Positions 34,201-43,868 are shown, counted from the first letter of the stretch. The stretch: DNA of 52,923 bases from JAAYYM01 sp964483395 (GCA_964483395.1 CAZABT010000004.1:1-52923); one strand, 5' to 3'. The notes: generated by a model from the sequence alone, not told the origin. Numbers and translations: made by a program.

Positions 34201-35937
34201 ATGGAGAAGTTCAAATTGCTTGGGACTGCTTTTCGCAACAGCTCCGTACGAAAGAAAATATTTACGGGTTCTTTGCTGATTGCCATTGTGCCAATGGTCA
34301 TTGGCTATTTCCTGATGCTGCATGTTTTTAATCTGACCTTTCGTAATAATCTGCAGGAGGAAGCAGATGTTACAATGGCGGCGGCTACAGAGGCAGTGGA
34401 ACGAAGCTTTTCCAATATTTATGATGCTGTTGGGCAATTAAGTGAAAATACGACAGTCAGAGAAGGGCTGGAGCAAGGATACAGTGCACTGGATTCAAGA
34501 GTTTACCGAGAACTGTATTCCATTACAAGTAAATATGGCAAGAACGCGGATTATGCCATATATGATGCAGGAGGTTACTTGAAGACCTCTGTTGTGAAAA
34601 GCAGATATATCAAGGAAAAGCTTCCGTTGGATTGGGGAGTGCTCTATGAAGTGGGCAGAGAGCCCATCGATCATGTGACACGGAATGCGAGAATCTATGA
34701 TAATGGGAAAAGAGTAGAATATCTCAGGGTAGCGGCGGCAGTACGGAATGCGCAGGAAGATATTACGGGATATATCGTAGCTGTGATTTTAAAGGACAAT
34801 TTTTCTGATATTCTGACCGGCATCGGAAAGGATAAGCAGGGAATCCTTTATATTATAGATGACTTTCAGGAGACGGTTTACTGCTCTGAAAAAAGCTATG
34901 ATGAGAATGAACTGCGGCTGGTACGCAGAACCTTGGAACAGGATGAGAGCGGAACCTATACAGGCGCGGATTTTACATATTACAAGACCTATATGCAGAA
35001 CTGTCATCTTTATATTTATTATCGACAGCCGACGGCAACCCTGAATCTGATCAGGCACAGCATTGTGGTGATTGCAATGTTTTCGTCAATCATTACGCTA
35101 TTGTTATGTTTGATCCTGTCAAAATACTTCAGCAGTTATTTTTATCGCCCGATTCAGAAGATGCAGGATGCTTTGGAGGAAATCAAGGAAGGAAACTTTG
35201 ACGTAAAGATAGATGTGGAGAGTAAGGATGAATTCGGACAGCTTTCTAACAGTTTCAATATGATGTCAGAGCATTTGACGGATAATATGGAGAAGCTGAT
35301 CTTGCGGGAACGAGATTTAAATGAAGCAAATATTAAGATGATGCAGGCACAGCTGAATCCTCATTTTTTATATAACACGTTGGATACGATGAAATGGCTT
35401 GGCAAGGCCAATGACGTTCCGGAGGTGGCAACTCTGTCCTCGGGAATGGCGCAGATTCTCCGTATGAGTATATCTGCCGGACCGCATATCAGCATGGCAG
35501 AGGAAATCAATTTGTTGGAAGCGTATGTAGACATTCAGAAAATCAGGTTTGAGGATAAGTTTGAGTTTATTGTAGATTTGCCAAAGAAACTGGAGGATTG
35601 TCTGGTGCCGAAGCTGATTTTGCAGCCCCTCGTAGAAAATGCAATCATTCATGGGCTTGAAGGTCGTGAAAAGGGTGCCATCATTGTACAGGCTGTGCAG
35701 GAACAGGAGGAATTGTTGATTACAGTGCAGGATGATGGTATAGGTATGTCGGAAGCAAAGATACAGCAGCTCAATCAAAACGTTAAGCCTGCAGGTGATG
35801 ATCATGGAAATATCGGATTCTATAATGTGAATGCGATTATTAAGTTAAATTACGGAGAACAGTATGGTATGCGGGTGGCACAGAGACCAGAGGGTGGAAC
35901 GATCATTCTGGTAAGGCTTCCTGTGCGGAGGGAATAG
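34201..35937 (+). CDS. Sensor histidine kinase, YesM/LytS type
   Basis: A 578-residue two-TM kinase. TM1 (about 20-42), an extracytoplasmic sensing region (about 45-275), TM2 (about 285-308) and a HAMP linker (about 310-362, RPIQKMQDALEEIKEGNFDV) precede the catalytic part. The phosphorylated His is H388 in LNPHFLYNTLD. The ATPase domain has the N-box LVENAIIHGLEG and DDGIGMS. Members of this family sense extracellular nutrients and phosphorylate an AraC-type response regulator. AGAGGGGG precedes the ATG, and the regulator gene follows after four bases. Confidence 0.95.
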   Translation: MEKFKLLGTAFRNSSVRKKIFTGSLLIAIVPMVIGYFLMLHVFNLTFRNNLQEEADVTMAAATEAVERSFSNIYDAVGQLSENTTVREGLEQGYSALDSRVYRELYSITSKYGKNADYAIYDAGGYLKTSVVKSRYIKEKLPLDWGVLYEVGREPIDHVTRNARIYDNGKRVEYLRVAAAVRNAQEDITGYIVAVILKDNFSDILTGIGKDKQGILYIIDDFQETVYCSEKSYDENELRLVRRTLEQDESGTYTGADFTYYKTYMQNCHLYIYYRQPTATLNLIRHSIVVIAMFSSIITLLLCLILSKYFSSYFYRPIQKMQDALEEIKEGNFDVKIDVESKDEFGQLSNSFNMMSEHLTDNMEKLILRERDLNEANIKMMQAQLNPHFLYNTLDTMKWLGKANDVPEVATLSSGMAQILRMSISAGPHISMAEEINLLEAYVDIQKIRFEDKFEFIVDLPKKLEDCLVPKLILQPLVENAIIHGLEGREKGAIIVQAVQEQEELLITVQDDGIGMSEAKIQQLNQNVKPAGDDHGNIGFYNVNAIIKLNYGEQYGMRVAQRPEGGTIILVRLPVRRE

Positions 35938-35941
35938 AGGC

Positions 35942-36694
35942 ATGTATAAAGTGGTTGTAGTAGAGGATGAACGACTGGTCAGACAGGGTATCATCATGGA
36001 AACCGAGTGGAGCAGTATTGATTGTGTTGTAGTCGGAGAGGCGGGAAATGGAGAAGAAGGTTATGAAATGATCAAAAAATATTCTCCCGATCTGGTGATT
36101 ACAGATATAAAGATGCCCAGAATGACAGGGCTTGAAATGATGGAGAAATTGAAGGCAGAAGGGATTCTTCCGTATGTCATTTTCCTGACAGCCTATGATG
36201 ACTTCGCTTATGCACAGCAGGCAATCAGATTGAATACGGTTGATTATCTGCTGAAGCCCTTTAAGGACGGACAACTAGAAGAAACAATCCGCACTTTGCT
36301 GGCAGATTCTCAAAAACGCAGGGAAGCAGAGCAGGAAAAAAATCCGGAGCTGCAATTGAAAAAAGGTGATAAAAGCAAATATATTGTGGATGCTATGGCA
36401 TATATAGATGAGAATTACAGCAATCCAGAGCTTTCTGTCAAGGCAGTTGCAGAGCATCTGCGAATCAGTGAGGGGCATCTGAGTCATCTGTTCCGTAAGG
36501 AGACGAATTTCACGGTCATGGCTTATGTGACAAATTGCAGGATACGTGCAGCTAAGAACCTATTAAAGGATTACACCTATAAAGTATATGAGGTTGCTGA
36601 AATGGTCGGTTATCGTGATATTACATACTTTGGAATGACATTTAAGAAGCATGTGGAGGTGACACCTTCCGAATACCAGGATCGTTATCGTTAA
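35942..36694 (+). CDS. Response regulator with AraC-type output, YesN type
   Basis: A 250-residue regulator with a receiver domain (about 1-120; acidic pair ED at the start, phospho-acceptor Asp55 in VITDIKMPRM, Lys in LLKPFKD). A short Gln/Glu linker leads to two helix-turn-helix motifs (about 150-248; LSVKAVAEHLRISEGHLSHLFRK and VYEVAEMVGYRDITYFGMTFKK). GGAGGG overlaps the end of the kinase gene before the ATG. The likely target is the transporter operon starting at 36910, which is separated from it by a strong terminator. Confidence 0.95.
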   Translation: MYKVVVVEDERLVRQGIIMETEWSSIDCVVVGEAGNGEEGYEMIKKYSPDLVITDIKMPRMTGLEMMEKLKAEGILPYVIFLTAYDDFAYAQQAIRLNTVDYLLKPFKDGQLEETIRTLLADSQKRREAEQEKNPELQLKKGDKSKYIVDAMAYIDENYSNPELSVKAVAEHLRISEGHLSHLFRKETNFTVMAYVTNCRIRAAKNLLKDYTYKVYEVAEMVGYRDITYFGMTFKKHVEVTPSEYQDRYR

Positions 36695-36768
36695 TAAAGC
36701 ATAAGGGAGATGACAGCCATTGGGCAGTGCTTTCCCACGTTGCTGTTTGTGTATATTGTATAGTTATG

Positions 36769-36829
36769 AGATGCTTATTAGTATTCTGTTGTGAAAAAAG
36801 TCAGAATTCTAATAAGTATCTTTGTTTTG
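36769..36829 (+). terminator. Strong terminator between the two-component genes and the transporter
   Basis: A 20-base arm beginning AGATGCTTATTAG at 36769-36788 pairs with 36802-36821 with one G-T pair and one mismatch, then a T-rich tail. It uncouples the regulator and transporter transcripts. A TATACT -10 candidate at 36858-36863, without a clear -35, may start the transporter mRNA. Confidence 0.8.
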
Positions 36830-36909
36830 TCCAGTATACATTCTGCAGGAATTTTTTTATACTAAGTCCATAGCAAAACGCTATACATTTTTCAATAGGA
36901 GGAAAAAAG

Positions 36910-38106
36910 ATGAAAAAGAAATTATTAGCAACGCTTTTGGTTGCGGCAATGACGCTTTCACTGGTAGCCTGTGGCGGTAAGGATAGTGCAGGGGAACCAG
37001 CGACACCGGCAGAACCGGCGGCAGAAGAACCGGCAGCAGAGCCAGCAGAGGATACGGCAGAAGCTCCGGCAGCAGAAAGTACAGATGGCGGTATGGATGC
37101 TTTGATCGAAGCAGCTAAGGCGGAGGGCACATTAACCGTATACGGTTCATGTGAGGAGGCATATCTTTCCGCAGCATGTCAGAAGTTCCAGGAACTTTAT
37201 GGTATCAAGGTTGATTATCAGCGTTTGTCAACCGGAGAGGTTTACACAAAGATTGAAGAAGAAGCGGGCAGCCCGTCAGCAGATGTATGGTTCGGCGGCA
37301 CAACAGATCCTTATAACGAAGCAGTGACAGCAGGACTTTTGGAGCCCTATGCAGCAGAGAATGCATCTCATTTGATTTCTTCTGATTATCAGGACAAGGA
37401 TGGCAATTGGTATGGTATCTATAAAGGAATCCTTGGATTTATGGTAAATCAGGAAGAACTGGATCGTCTTGGTTTGGAAGCACCAAAGGATTGGGATGAT
37501 CTGTTGAAGCCGGAATATGAAGGACTGATTGGTATGTCCAATCCTTCCACAGCAGGAACAGCTAAGCTCATCATCAATACGATGGTACAGATGAAGGGTC
37601 ATGACGAAGCAATGGAGTATTTCAAGGCATTAGATAAGAATATCTATCAGTATACCAAGAGTGGTTCAGGCCCGTCCAAGATGGTAGGACCGGGAGAATG
37701 TGTCATCGCAGTCGGCTTTTTGCATGATGGAATCACACAGATTCTTGCAGGCTATGATAACATCAATTTGATCATTCCGGCCTCAGGAACAAGCTTTGAA
37801 ATTGGCGCAACAGCAATCTTTAAGGGCTGCAAGCACCCCAATGCTGCTAAGCTTTGGATTGAATATGCTTTGTCGCCTGACTGTGTAGATATTGCAAAGG
37901 AAAACGAGTCTTATCAGTTCCTTGTATTGGATAATGCAACACAGCCGGAGGAAGCAACACAGTTCGGCCTTGATCCGGATAATGTTATCGCATATGATTT
38001 TGAAGATGCAAAAGCCAATACAGCAACTTATGTGGAGGATTTCTTCCAGGCAGTTACGAACGGAACCTCTGAGAGCGCAGATACAAGCAGATTCCTGACA
38101 GAATAG
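36910..38106 (+). CDS. AfuA/FbpA-family solute-binding lipoprotein
   Basis: A 398-residue extracellular binding protein with lipobox LVAC (Cys21), an Ala/Glu/Pro linker to about 60, and a periplasmic-binding fold (GTLTVYGSCEEAYLSAACQKF; SADVWFGGTTDPYNEAVTAGLL; IGMSNPSTAGTAKLIINTM; FEIGATAIFKGCKHPNAA). The family includes ferric-iron and hexose-phosphate binders. I do not see the adjacent Tyr-Tyr pair that coordinates Fe(III) in FbpA. That, and the neighbouring YesM/YesN pair, favour a phosphorylated sugar or other organic anion. AGGAGG precedes the ATG. Confidence 0.9.
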   Translation: MKKKLLATLLVAAMTLSLVACGGKDSAGEPATPAEPAAEEPAAEPAEDTAEAPAAESTDGGMDALIEAAKAEGTLTVYGSCEEAYLSAACQKFQELYGIKVDYQRLSTGEVYTKIEEEAGSPSADVWFGGTTDPYNEAVTAGLLEPYAAENASHLISSDYQDKDGNWYGIYKGILGFMVNQEELDRLGLEAPKDWDDLLKPEYEGLIGMSNPSTAGTAKLIINTMVQMKGHDEAMEYFKALDKNIYQYTKSGSGPSKMVGPGECVIAVGFLHDGITQILAGYDNINLIIPASGTSFEIGATAIFKGCKHPNAAKLWIEYALSPDCVDIAKENESYQFLVLDNATQPEEATQFGLDPDNVIAYDFEDAKANTATYVEDFFQAVTNGTSESADTSRFLTE

Positions 38107-38133
38107 GAACAGAAATAAACAATCACAGGCTGG

Positions 38134-38157
38134 GGGGATGGTAGTCTTACCATCCCC
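38134..38157 (+). promoter_or_regulatory. Intercistronic hairpin between binding-protein and permease genes
   Basis: GGGGATGGTA at 38134-38143 pairs perfectly with TACCATCCCC at 38148-38157 around GTCT. No T-run follows, so it is more likely a partial terminator or a 3'-end protector that favours the binding-protein message over the permease. Confidence 0.6.
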
Positions 38158-38197
38158 TTACCTTATCAAATTTTACATTGGGAAAGGGGGAATTACA

Positions 38198-39907
38198 ATG
38201 GCTCAAAGGAGCAAGAGTGCTCAGCTGGAAAGAAAAAAATTATTATCGGACCCGGTTATGATGGGGATGATCATCATTTTGCTGGTATTCCTGATATTGT
38301 TCATCATGTATCCTCTGTTTGTGCTTTTGATTGACAGTATCTATACAGAAGGTACCTTTACACTGGATGTATTCAAGCGTGTTCTGAGCATGGAACGGTT
38401 TCGTACCGCATTCTCCAATACGGTTGTACTCGGATTTGTGACAGGAATTTTATCAACCCTTATCGGCCTGCTGTTTGCATATGTTGATGTGTATGTGAAT
38501 GTCAGAAGCAAGACAATTACCAAATTATTTAATGTAGTATCCTTATTACCGGTTGTTTCACCTCCGTTTGTATTGTCCTTATCAACGATCATGCTGTTTG
38601 GACGCAGCGGTATTCTTACAAGATCCTTACTCCACATTTATGATTCCAATGTATATGGTCTAAAGGGAATCGTTGTGGTTCAGACGCTTACTTTTTTTCC
38701 GGTATGCTATCTGATGCTGAAGGGACTGCTGAAAAATATTGACCCCTCCTTGGAGGAGGCCTCAAGAGACATCGGGGCATCAAGAATGAAAGTTTTCACC
38801 ACAGTGACATTACCGCTTTTACTGCCGGGACTCGGAAACGCATTTTTGGTTACATTCATTGAGTCAGTTGCAGATTTTGCGAATCCGATGCTGATCGGTG
38901 GTGATTATGATACACTTGCCACAACGATTTACTTACAGGTAACAGGTTCCTATGATTCTACGGGTGCGGCAGCAATGTCAGTCGTGCTGCTGTCATTGAC
39001 GCTGGTACTGTTCTTTGTTCAGAAGTATTATCTGGAGCGAAAGACGGCGGCAACATTGACAGGAAAGGCATCGCGTGCGCGTATGCTGATAGAGGATAAG
39101 GCGGTCAGAATACCGCTTACGATTATCTGTTCCCTGATTACGATATTCGTTATTATGATGTATGTGATGATACCTTTTGGCGCATTGTTCAAGCTATGGG
39201 GCAGAGATTACAGTCTGACTACGAAATGGTTTGATTATCTGTTCAAATACAGTGGCTGGAAGGCCTTTAAGGATTCTTTTTTGCTGTCCATTATAGCGGC
39301 ACCGATTACAGCCTTGCTGTCCATGGTGATATCGTATCTGGTGGTTAAGAAGAAATTCAAGTCCAAGGCGTTTATCGAATTTGTCTCTATGCTGGCTATG
39401 GCGGTACCGGGAACTGTTCTCGGTATTGGATATATTAGAGGGTATGCAAACGGACTGTTTCATTCCGGCATTATGAGCGGATTGTATGGAACAGGAATCA
39501 TTCTGATTATTGTATTTATTATACGAAGTCTCCCGGTTGGAACCAGAAGCGGCATATCGGCGCTCAGACAGATTGACAAATCCATTGAGGAATCGGCTTA
39601 TGATCTTGGAGCAGGAAGCGGAAAGGTATTTACAAGCATTACGCTTCCACTGATCAAGGATTCGTTTTTCAGCGGTCTGGTCACTTCCTTCGTGAGGAGC
39701 ATTACGGCCATCAGTGCCATTATCTTGTTGGTAACACCACAGTTCCTGCTGATTACATGCCAGATCAATGAGTTTGCGGAAAAAGGGTACTACGGTGTCG
39801 CCTGTGCGTATGCAACCATTCTGATCGCAATTGTATATGCTTCGGTACTGATCATGAATCTATTCATTAAGTTCTTCGGAACCAGCAGAAAGATCAAGGA
39901 GGTTTAA
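38198..39907 (+). CDS. Fused two-domain ABC permease, AfuB/FbpB type
   Basis: A 569-residue inner-membrane protein with about 12 TM helices, formed by two permease units in one chain. Each has an EAA loop: LEEASRDIGASRMKVFTTVTLPL near residue 200 and IEESAYDLGAGSGKVFTSITLPL near 475. AAAGGGGG lies before the ATG at 38198; an in-frame start at 38138 falls inside the upstream hairpin and is unlikely. It works with the ATPase that begins two bases after its stop. Confidence 0.94.
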   Translation: MAQRSKSAQLERKKLLSDPVMMGMIIILLVFLILFIMYPLFVLLIDSIYTEGTFTLDVFKRVLSMERFRTAFSNTVVLGFVTGILSTLIGLLFAYVDVYVNVRSKTITKLFNVVSLLPVVSPPFVLSLSTIMLFGRSGILTRSLLHIYDSNVYGLKGIVVVQTLTFFPVCYLMLKGLLKNIDPSLEEASRDIGASRMKVFTTVTLPLLLPGLGNAFLVTFIESVADFANPMLIGGDYDTLATTIYLQVTGSYDSTGAAAMSVVLLSLTLVLFFVQKYYLERKTAATLTGKASRARMLIEDKAVRIPLTIICSLITIFVIMMYVMIPFGALFKLWGRDYSLTTKWFDYLFKYSGWKAFKDSFLLSIIAAPITALLSMVISYLVVKKKFKSKAFIEFVSMLAMAVPGTVLGIGYIRGYANGLFHSGIMSGLYGTGIILIIVFIIRSLPVGTRSGISALRQIDKSIEESAYDLGAGSGKVFTSITLPLIKDSFFSGLVTSFVRSITAISAIILLVTPQFLLITCQINEFAEKGYYGVACAYATILIAIVYASVLIMNLFIKFFGTSRKIKEV

Positions 39908-39908
39908 T

Positions 39909-40985
39909 ATGTTAGCAGAATCCAAGGGAATTCGATTAGAGCATATATCTAAAATATATCAGGACCCAAAGACGGGAAAGGATTTCAAGGCGGTCGATGA
40001 TGCCAATATCGTCATTGAGCCGGGCAGCTTTGTTACCCTGCTTGGCCCCTCCGGCTGCGGGAAGACAACAACACTCAGAATGATAGCCGGTTTTGAAAGT
40101 CCGGATGAGGGTGAAATCTATCTTGGCGAGCAGGCAATCAATGAACTGACACCGAACAAGAGAGACACCGCTATGGTATTTCAAAGCTATGCTTTATTCC
40201 CGCATTATAATGTATTTGATAATGTAGCATATGGGCTGAAGCTGCGGAAGCTGAGCAAGGAAGATATTCATAAGAAGGTTATGAACATTCTGGAGCTTGT
40301 TGAACTGGAAGGAATGGAAGGGCGTATGACAAATCAATTGTCAGGCGGTCAGCAGCAAAGAGTGGCACTGGCAAGAGCATTGGTTGTAGAGCCAAGCGTG
40401 CTGCTGTTTGATGAACCATTGTCCAATCTGGATGCCAAGCTGCGTGTGTCCATGCGTACGGAGATCAGAAATATTCAGCAGAGGGTCGGTATTACGGCTG
40501 TTTATGTGACACATGATCAGAGTGAGGCAATGGCATTGTCTGATCAGATCATTATTATGAATAAGGGCGTAGTAGCGCAGATCGGAACACCGCAGCAGAT
40601 TTATTATCATCCGAACAGTGAATTTGTAGCTGATTTTATCGGTGAAGCCAATTTCCTGTATGGCAAGCTGGAAAGCAAAAACGGAAATCAGGGCGTCATG
40701 GATATCAATGGATGCAAGGTTGAGGTCATTGATATTGAGGACTTTACACAAGGCAGTGATGCTACACTGGTGCTCAGACCGGAGGCGGCAACTCTGGGAG
40801 ACAGTGGTCAGTTGAAATGTAAGGTCATTCTCAGCTGCTTCATGGGTTCTTATCAGAATTATCATGTAACAGTAGGAAACTTTGTCGTTAAAATAACGGA
40901 ATTTAATCCTAAGCAGAAAAAAATCTATCAGGTTGGGGATACGGCTTATGTGAGATTTGAGGCTTCAGATGTTCATGTGTTGTAA
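39909..40985 (+). CDS. ABC transporter ATPase, AfuC/FbpC/PotA type
   Basis: A 358-residue nucleotide-binding subunit. Walker A GPSGCGKTT (about 46-54), Q-loop VFQSYALFPHYNVFDN, signature LSGGQQQRVALARAL, Walker B VLLFDEPLSNLD and VTHDQSEAMALSD are followed by a C-terminal TOBE-like regulatory domain (about 245-358). AAGGAGG overlaps the end of the permease gene. It completes the three-gene importer. Confidence 0.95.
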   Translation: MLAESKGIRLEHISKIYQDPKTGKDFKAVDDANIVIEPGSFVTLLGPSGCGKTTTLRMIAGFESPDEGEIYLGEQAINELTPNKRDTAMVFQSYALFPHYNVFDNVAYGLKLRKLSKEDIHKKVMNILELVELEGMEGRMTNQLSGGQQQRVALARALVVEPSVLLFDEPLSNLDAKLRVSMRTEIRNIQQRVGITAVYVTHDQSEAMALSDQIIIMNKGVVAQIGTPQQIYYHPNSEFVADFIGEANFLYGKLESKNGNQGVMDINGCKVEVIDIEDFTQGSDATLVLRPEAATLGDSGQLKCKVILSCFMGSYQNYHVTVGNFVVKITEFNPKQKKIYQVGDTAYVRFEASDVHVL

Positions 40986-41022
40986 CAGGTATTCTGATTG
41001 AGGATGTGGCATAGGCTTAATG

Positions 41023-41060
41023 CAGGGAGGATTCATGTTATGAAGAATCCTCCCTGTGTT
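41023..41060 (+). terminator. Hairpin between the ABC operon and the MgtC-like gene
   Basis: CAGGGAGGATTC at 41023-41034 pairs perfectly with GAATCCTCCCTG at 41045-41056 around a ten-base loop, followed by only a weak TGTT. It probably terminates the transporter operon; with no real T-run, a role in the MgtC leader is possible. Confidence 0.55.
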
Positions 41061-41098
41061 ATACAGGGGGTAAATGAAGAATGAAGGAGGTATAGGCT

Positions 41099-41791
41099 AT
41101 GAGTATTACGATGAATGCGTATATGGACACCCAGCTGCTTTATTTTGTGAGAATCGGACTTGCATGCCTGTGCGGAGCGGTTATCGGAATTGAGCGCCAG
41201 CAGAGGACTAAGGTGGCGGGAATTAAAACACATATGATGATTTCACTGGCAGCCGCCCTTATGATGCTGATTTCCAAGTATGGGTTTATTGATGTCATGT
41301 CGATTGCAGGTCTTTCCTGTGATGTATCGCGTGTGGCAGCGGGAATCATTACAGGAGTCGGTATTCTGGGCGGCGGGCTGATCTTTACGGGTAAGCAGGG
41401 GTCTGTCAGCGGTATCACGACGGCGGCAGGTATTTGGGTAACCATTGGTATCGGTATGGCAATCGGTTCGGGAATGTATCCGCTTGGAGTCGGAACTACG
41501 GTCATTGTCCTTTTGAGCCAACTGCTGCTGCATAAGAATATATGGATCTGCAAGCAGCCGAGCAGGGCACAGGTTGAATTCCGTGTGGACAATGATAAGG
41601 GAATTTATGAGAAACTGGAAAAAGAATTGGAACTGAATAAAATTACCATGCATCAGTTCAGGTGGGTCAGAAAGAGTAAGAATATTATGCAGCTCAGATG
41701 TCAGGTGGTGATACCGGCACATTTTACCAGAGACGAGATTGTGCAGATATTCACCAATATGCCGGAACTGGAGACGTTTGAACTGATTTAG
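41099..41791 (+). CDS. MgtC/SapB-family membrane protein
   Basis: A 230-residue protein with four to five TM helices in the first 140 residues, including the family signatures GAVIGIERQQRTKVAGIKTHMMI and VARVAAGIITGVGILGGGLIF-like glycine-rich helices (here SRVAAGIITGVGILGGG), then a soluble C-terminal domain (about 150-230) of ACT-like size. MgtC proteins affect magnesium homeostasis and membrane ATPases. AAGGAGG precedes the ATG. Its stop interleaves with that of the convergent MATE gene (four shared bases) and no terminator separates them. Confidence 0.92.
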   Translation: MSITMNAYMDTQLLYFVRIGLACLCGAVIGIERQQRTKVAGIKTHMMISLAAALMMLISKYGFIDVMSIAGLSCDVSRVAAGIITGVGILGGGLIFTGKQGSVSGITTAAGIWVTIGIGMAIGSGMYPLGVGTTVIVLLSQLLLHKNIWICKQPSRAQVEFRVDNDKGIYEKLEKELELNKITMHQFRWVRKSKNIMQLRCQVVIPAHFTRDEIVQIFTNMPELETFELI

Positions 41792-43137
41792 GAATAAAAG
41801 GACTTTTGAGGTGCATCATGACGGTAGACATCGCTTTTGCGAAGCTTGACAATCAGAGGAATGACCATCAGCATCCATACAATTGGTTCCGAGATGATGA
41901 TGCCGAAGTATTGCAGGGCAGGTGCAAGAAAGAGTACGGTCATGAGCTTGCCCAAAAGCTCTATGCTGCTGGAAACGATAGGGGTCACATGGTCACCGAT
42001 GCCCTGCAGTGCATTGCGGTATACGGTAATCACAGCAGGAACAAAGTAGAAGAGGGTATCTACTCGTAGATATTGAACAGCAGTATCAATGATTTCAGCC
42101 TGATTGGAAGAGGTGATCAGACGTACCATGACAGGAGCAAAAAGATATGTCGTGAGAATCACACCGACAGTCCAGATCCAGGCGTAGAGAATACATTTTC
42201 GGATTCCGATGCGGATACGGTCATAATAGCCTGCCCCATAATTTTGGCCGCAGAAGGAAGCACTGGTCATGCTAAGTACGGCAAACGGAATCATAAAGAG
42301 GTGGGTCAGCTTTCTGGCAGCGTAGTGTGCTACGATAATATTGGAGTCAAAGAGATTGATGGCACCCTGCAGAATGAGCGTACCCATTGCAACCAAGGAA
42401 TTCATCAGTCCCATGGAAAGACCACTCATCCAAAGCTCACGGCTCATCTTGGCATCCAAACGGAAACTGTTTTCTGATAATCGAAGAATAGGATATTTTT
42501 TCAGAATGTAGGCCGCACAGAGAAGGGCCGATATCAGCTGCGCAATGACGGTTGCGATGGACGCTCCGGCAATGCCCATGTTCAGACCTGCCACCATGAG
42601 AAAATCGAGCCCGATGTTCAAAAATGCCGATACGACTAGAAAAATCAAAGGAGCAACTGTATCGCCAATGGCACGGAGTGTTGCGGCAAATACGTTATAG
42701 AGCATAGCTGTAATCATACCAAACAGGATGACCCGGATGTACTCGGTAGCGCCGGCAATGTGCTCAGCAGGTACGTTGACGAGTACCAGAAACTGCGGCA
42801 GCAATGCAACAGAACAGACTGTAAACAAAAGGGAAGTCAGGATACCGAAAAGCAGTGAACCGCCAAAGGAACGATTGACCTCATTGTTTTCTTTTGCGCC
42901 GAACCAATAAGCTGTGATGACTCCGAAGCCATTGGTCAGTCCAATCAGGAAGCCGACAATCATATCGGCTAGCGGAGTTACTGAGCCGACGGCAGCTAAG
43001 GCCTCATCGCCGAGAACCCTGCCGATGATCCAAGTATCTGTCAGTGTATAGAACAACTGAAACAGTTGTCCGAGAAATATGGGAAGAGCAAAGCGCAGTA
43101 TGACTTTACCGGGTGCCCCTTTTGTCAAATCCTTCAT
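41788..43137 (-). CDS. MATE-family efflux transporter
   Basis: A 449-residue, 12-TM exporter of the multidrug and toxin extrusion family, usually driven by sodium or proton gradients. The family start is clear (LTKGAPGKVILRFALPIFLGQLFQLFYTLTDTWIIG), and the second half repeats it (LWMSGLSMGLMNSLVAMGTLILQ). AGAGGT precedes the ATG. Substrates cannot be inferred. It is divergent from the DUF975 gene across 167 bases. Confidence 0.93.
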   Translation of the reverse strand: MKDLTKGAPGKVILRFALPIFLGQLFQLFYTLTDTWIIGRVLGDEALAAVGSVTPLADMIVGFLIGLTNGFGVITAYWFGAKENNEVNRSFGGSLLFGILTSLLFTVCSVALLPQFLVLVNVPAEHIAGATEYIRVILFGMITAMLYNVFAATLRAIGDTVAPLIFLVVSAFLNIGLDFLMVAGLNMGIAGASIATVIAQLISALLCAAYILKKYPILRLSENSFRLDAKMSRELWMSGLSMGLMNSLVAMGTLILQGAINLFDSNIIVAHYAARKLTHLFMIPFAVLSMTSASFCGQNYGAGYYDRIRIGIRKCILYAWIWTVGVILTTYLFAPVMVRLITSSNQAEIIDTAVQYLRVDTLFYFVPAVITVYRNALQGIGDHVTPIVSSSIELLGKLMTVLFLAPALQYFGIIISEPIVWMLMVIPLIVKLRKSDVYRHDAPQKSFYS

Positions 43138-43304
43138 ATCAGAACCTCTTTCTTATTTGTCCCTGCTTTTGCGGAGACTCTCTTATTCTATAACATTGTG
43201 TAGCAAAAGGGAATCGACAATTGCAAAAGTTGTTTCTTTTTGTTGAATAGTATGGTAAAATACGCAAGGAAGTAACAGTTATTATTTTATGAGGAGGAAG
43301 AAAT

Positions 43305-43868
43305 ATGTTTACACGTGTAGAATTAAAAGAAGCAGCAAAGCAGCAGATTAGAGGTAATATCGGTATGCTCTTTGTCATCACATTGGTTGCATCACTGATC
43401 CTGAGTGCTGCAAGCTTTGTCGTAGTTGGAACACTGTTATTGAGCGGACCGATCATGCTTGGTTTGGCAATGATTTACCTGAAGCTGGTAAGGAGTGCGG
43501 AGAAGCCGTCTATGGAATCCCTGTTTAGTGGGTTTAATCAGTTTGGACAGTCACTTGCACTGTATTTGCTGATTGCAATCTTCACTTTTTTATGGAGTCT
43601 GCTTTTGGTGGTTCCCGGAATCATTAAGGCTATCTCTTACTCACAGGCATTCTATATCTTGGCAGATCATCCTGAGATGACTGCTTCTGAAGCTCTGAAA
43701 GAGAGTATGAGAATTATGGACGGTCATAAGATGGATTATTTTGTGCTTGGTCTGTCCTTTATTTTGTGGGTACTTCTTGGCATGGTAACATGCGGACTGG
43801 CCTATATTTATGTCGGCCCATACATGACGGCTACATTTGTTAATTTCTATGAGAAGATCAAAGGCTGA
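43305..43868 (+). CDS. DUF975-family integral membrane protein
   Basis: A 187-residue protein with about four TM helices. It opens with ELKEAAKQQIRGNIGMLF and carries the family feature LLVVPGIIKAISYSQAFYILAD and MRIMDGHKMDYFVLGLSFI. DUF975 proteins are widespread in Firmicutes and have no settled function. GAGGAGG precedes the ATG. A strong terminator follows at 43911-43955, so it is a single-gene unit. Confidence 0.9.
   Translation: MFTRVELKEAAKQQIRGNIGMLFVITLVASLILSAASFVVVGTLLLSGPIMLGLAMIYLKLVRSAEKPSMESLFSGFNQFGQSLALYLLIAIFTFLWSLLLVVPGIIKAISYSQAFYILADHPEMTASEALKESMRIMDGHKMDYFVLGLSFILWVLLGMVTCGLAYIYVGPYMTATFVNFYEKIKG

Noticed and set aside
36910..40985. Label of ferric-iron transporter for the three-gene ABC set
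   Set aside because: Family membership alone does not give the substrate; I do not see the Tyr pair for iron, and the YesM/YesN-type neighbours point elsewhere.
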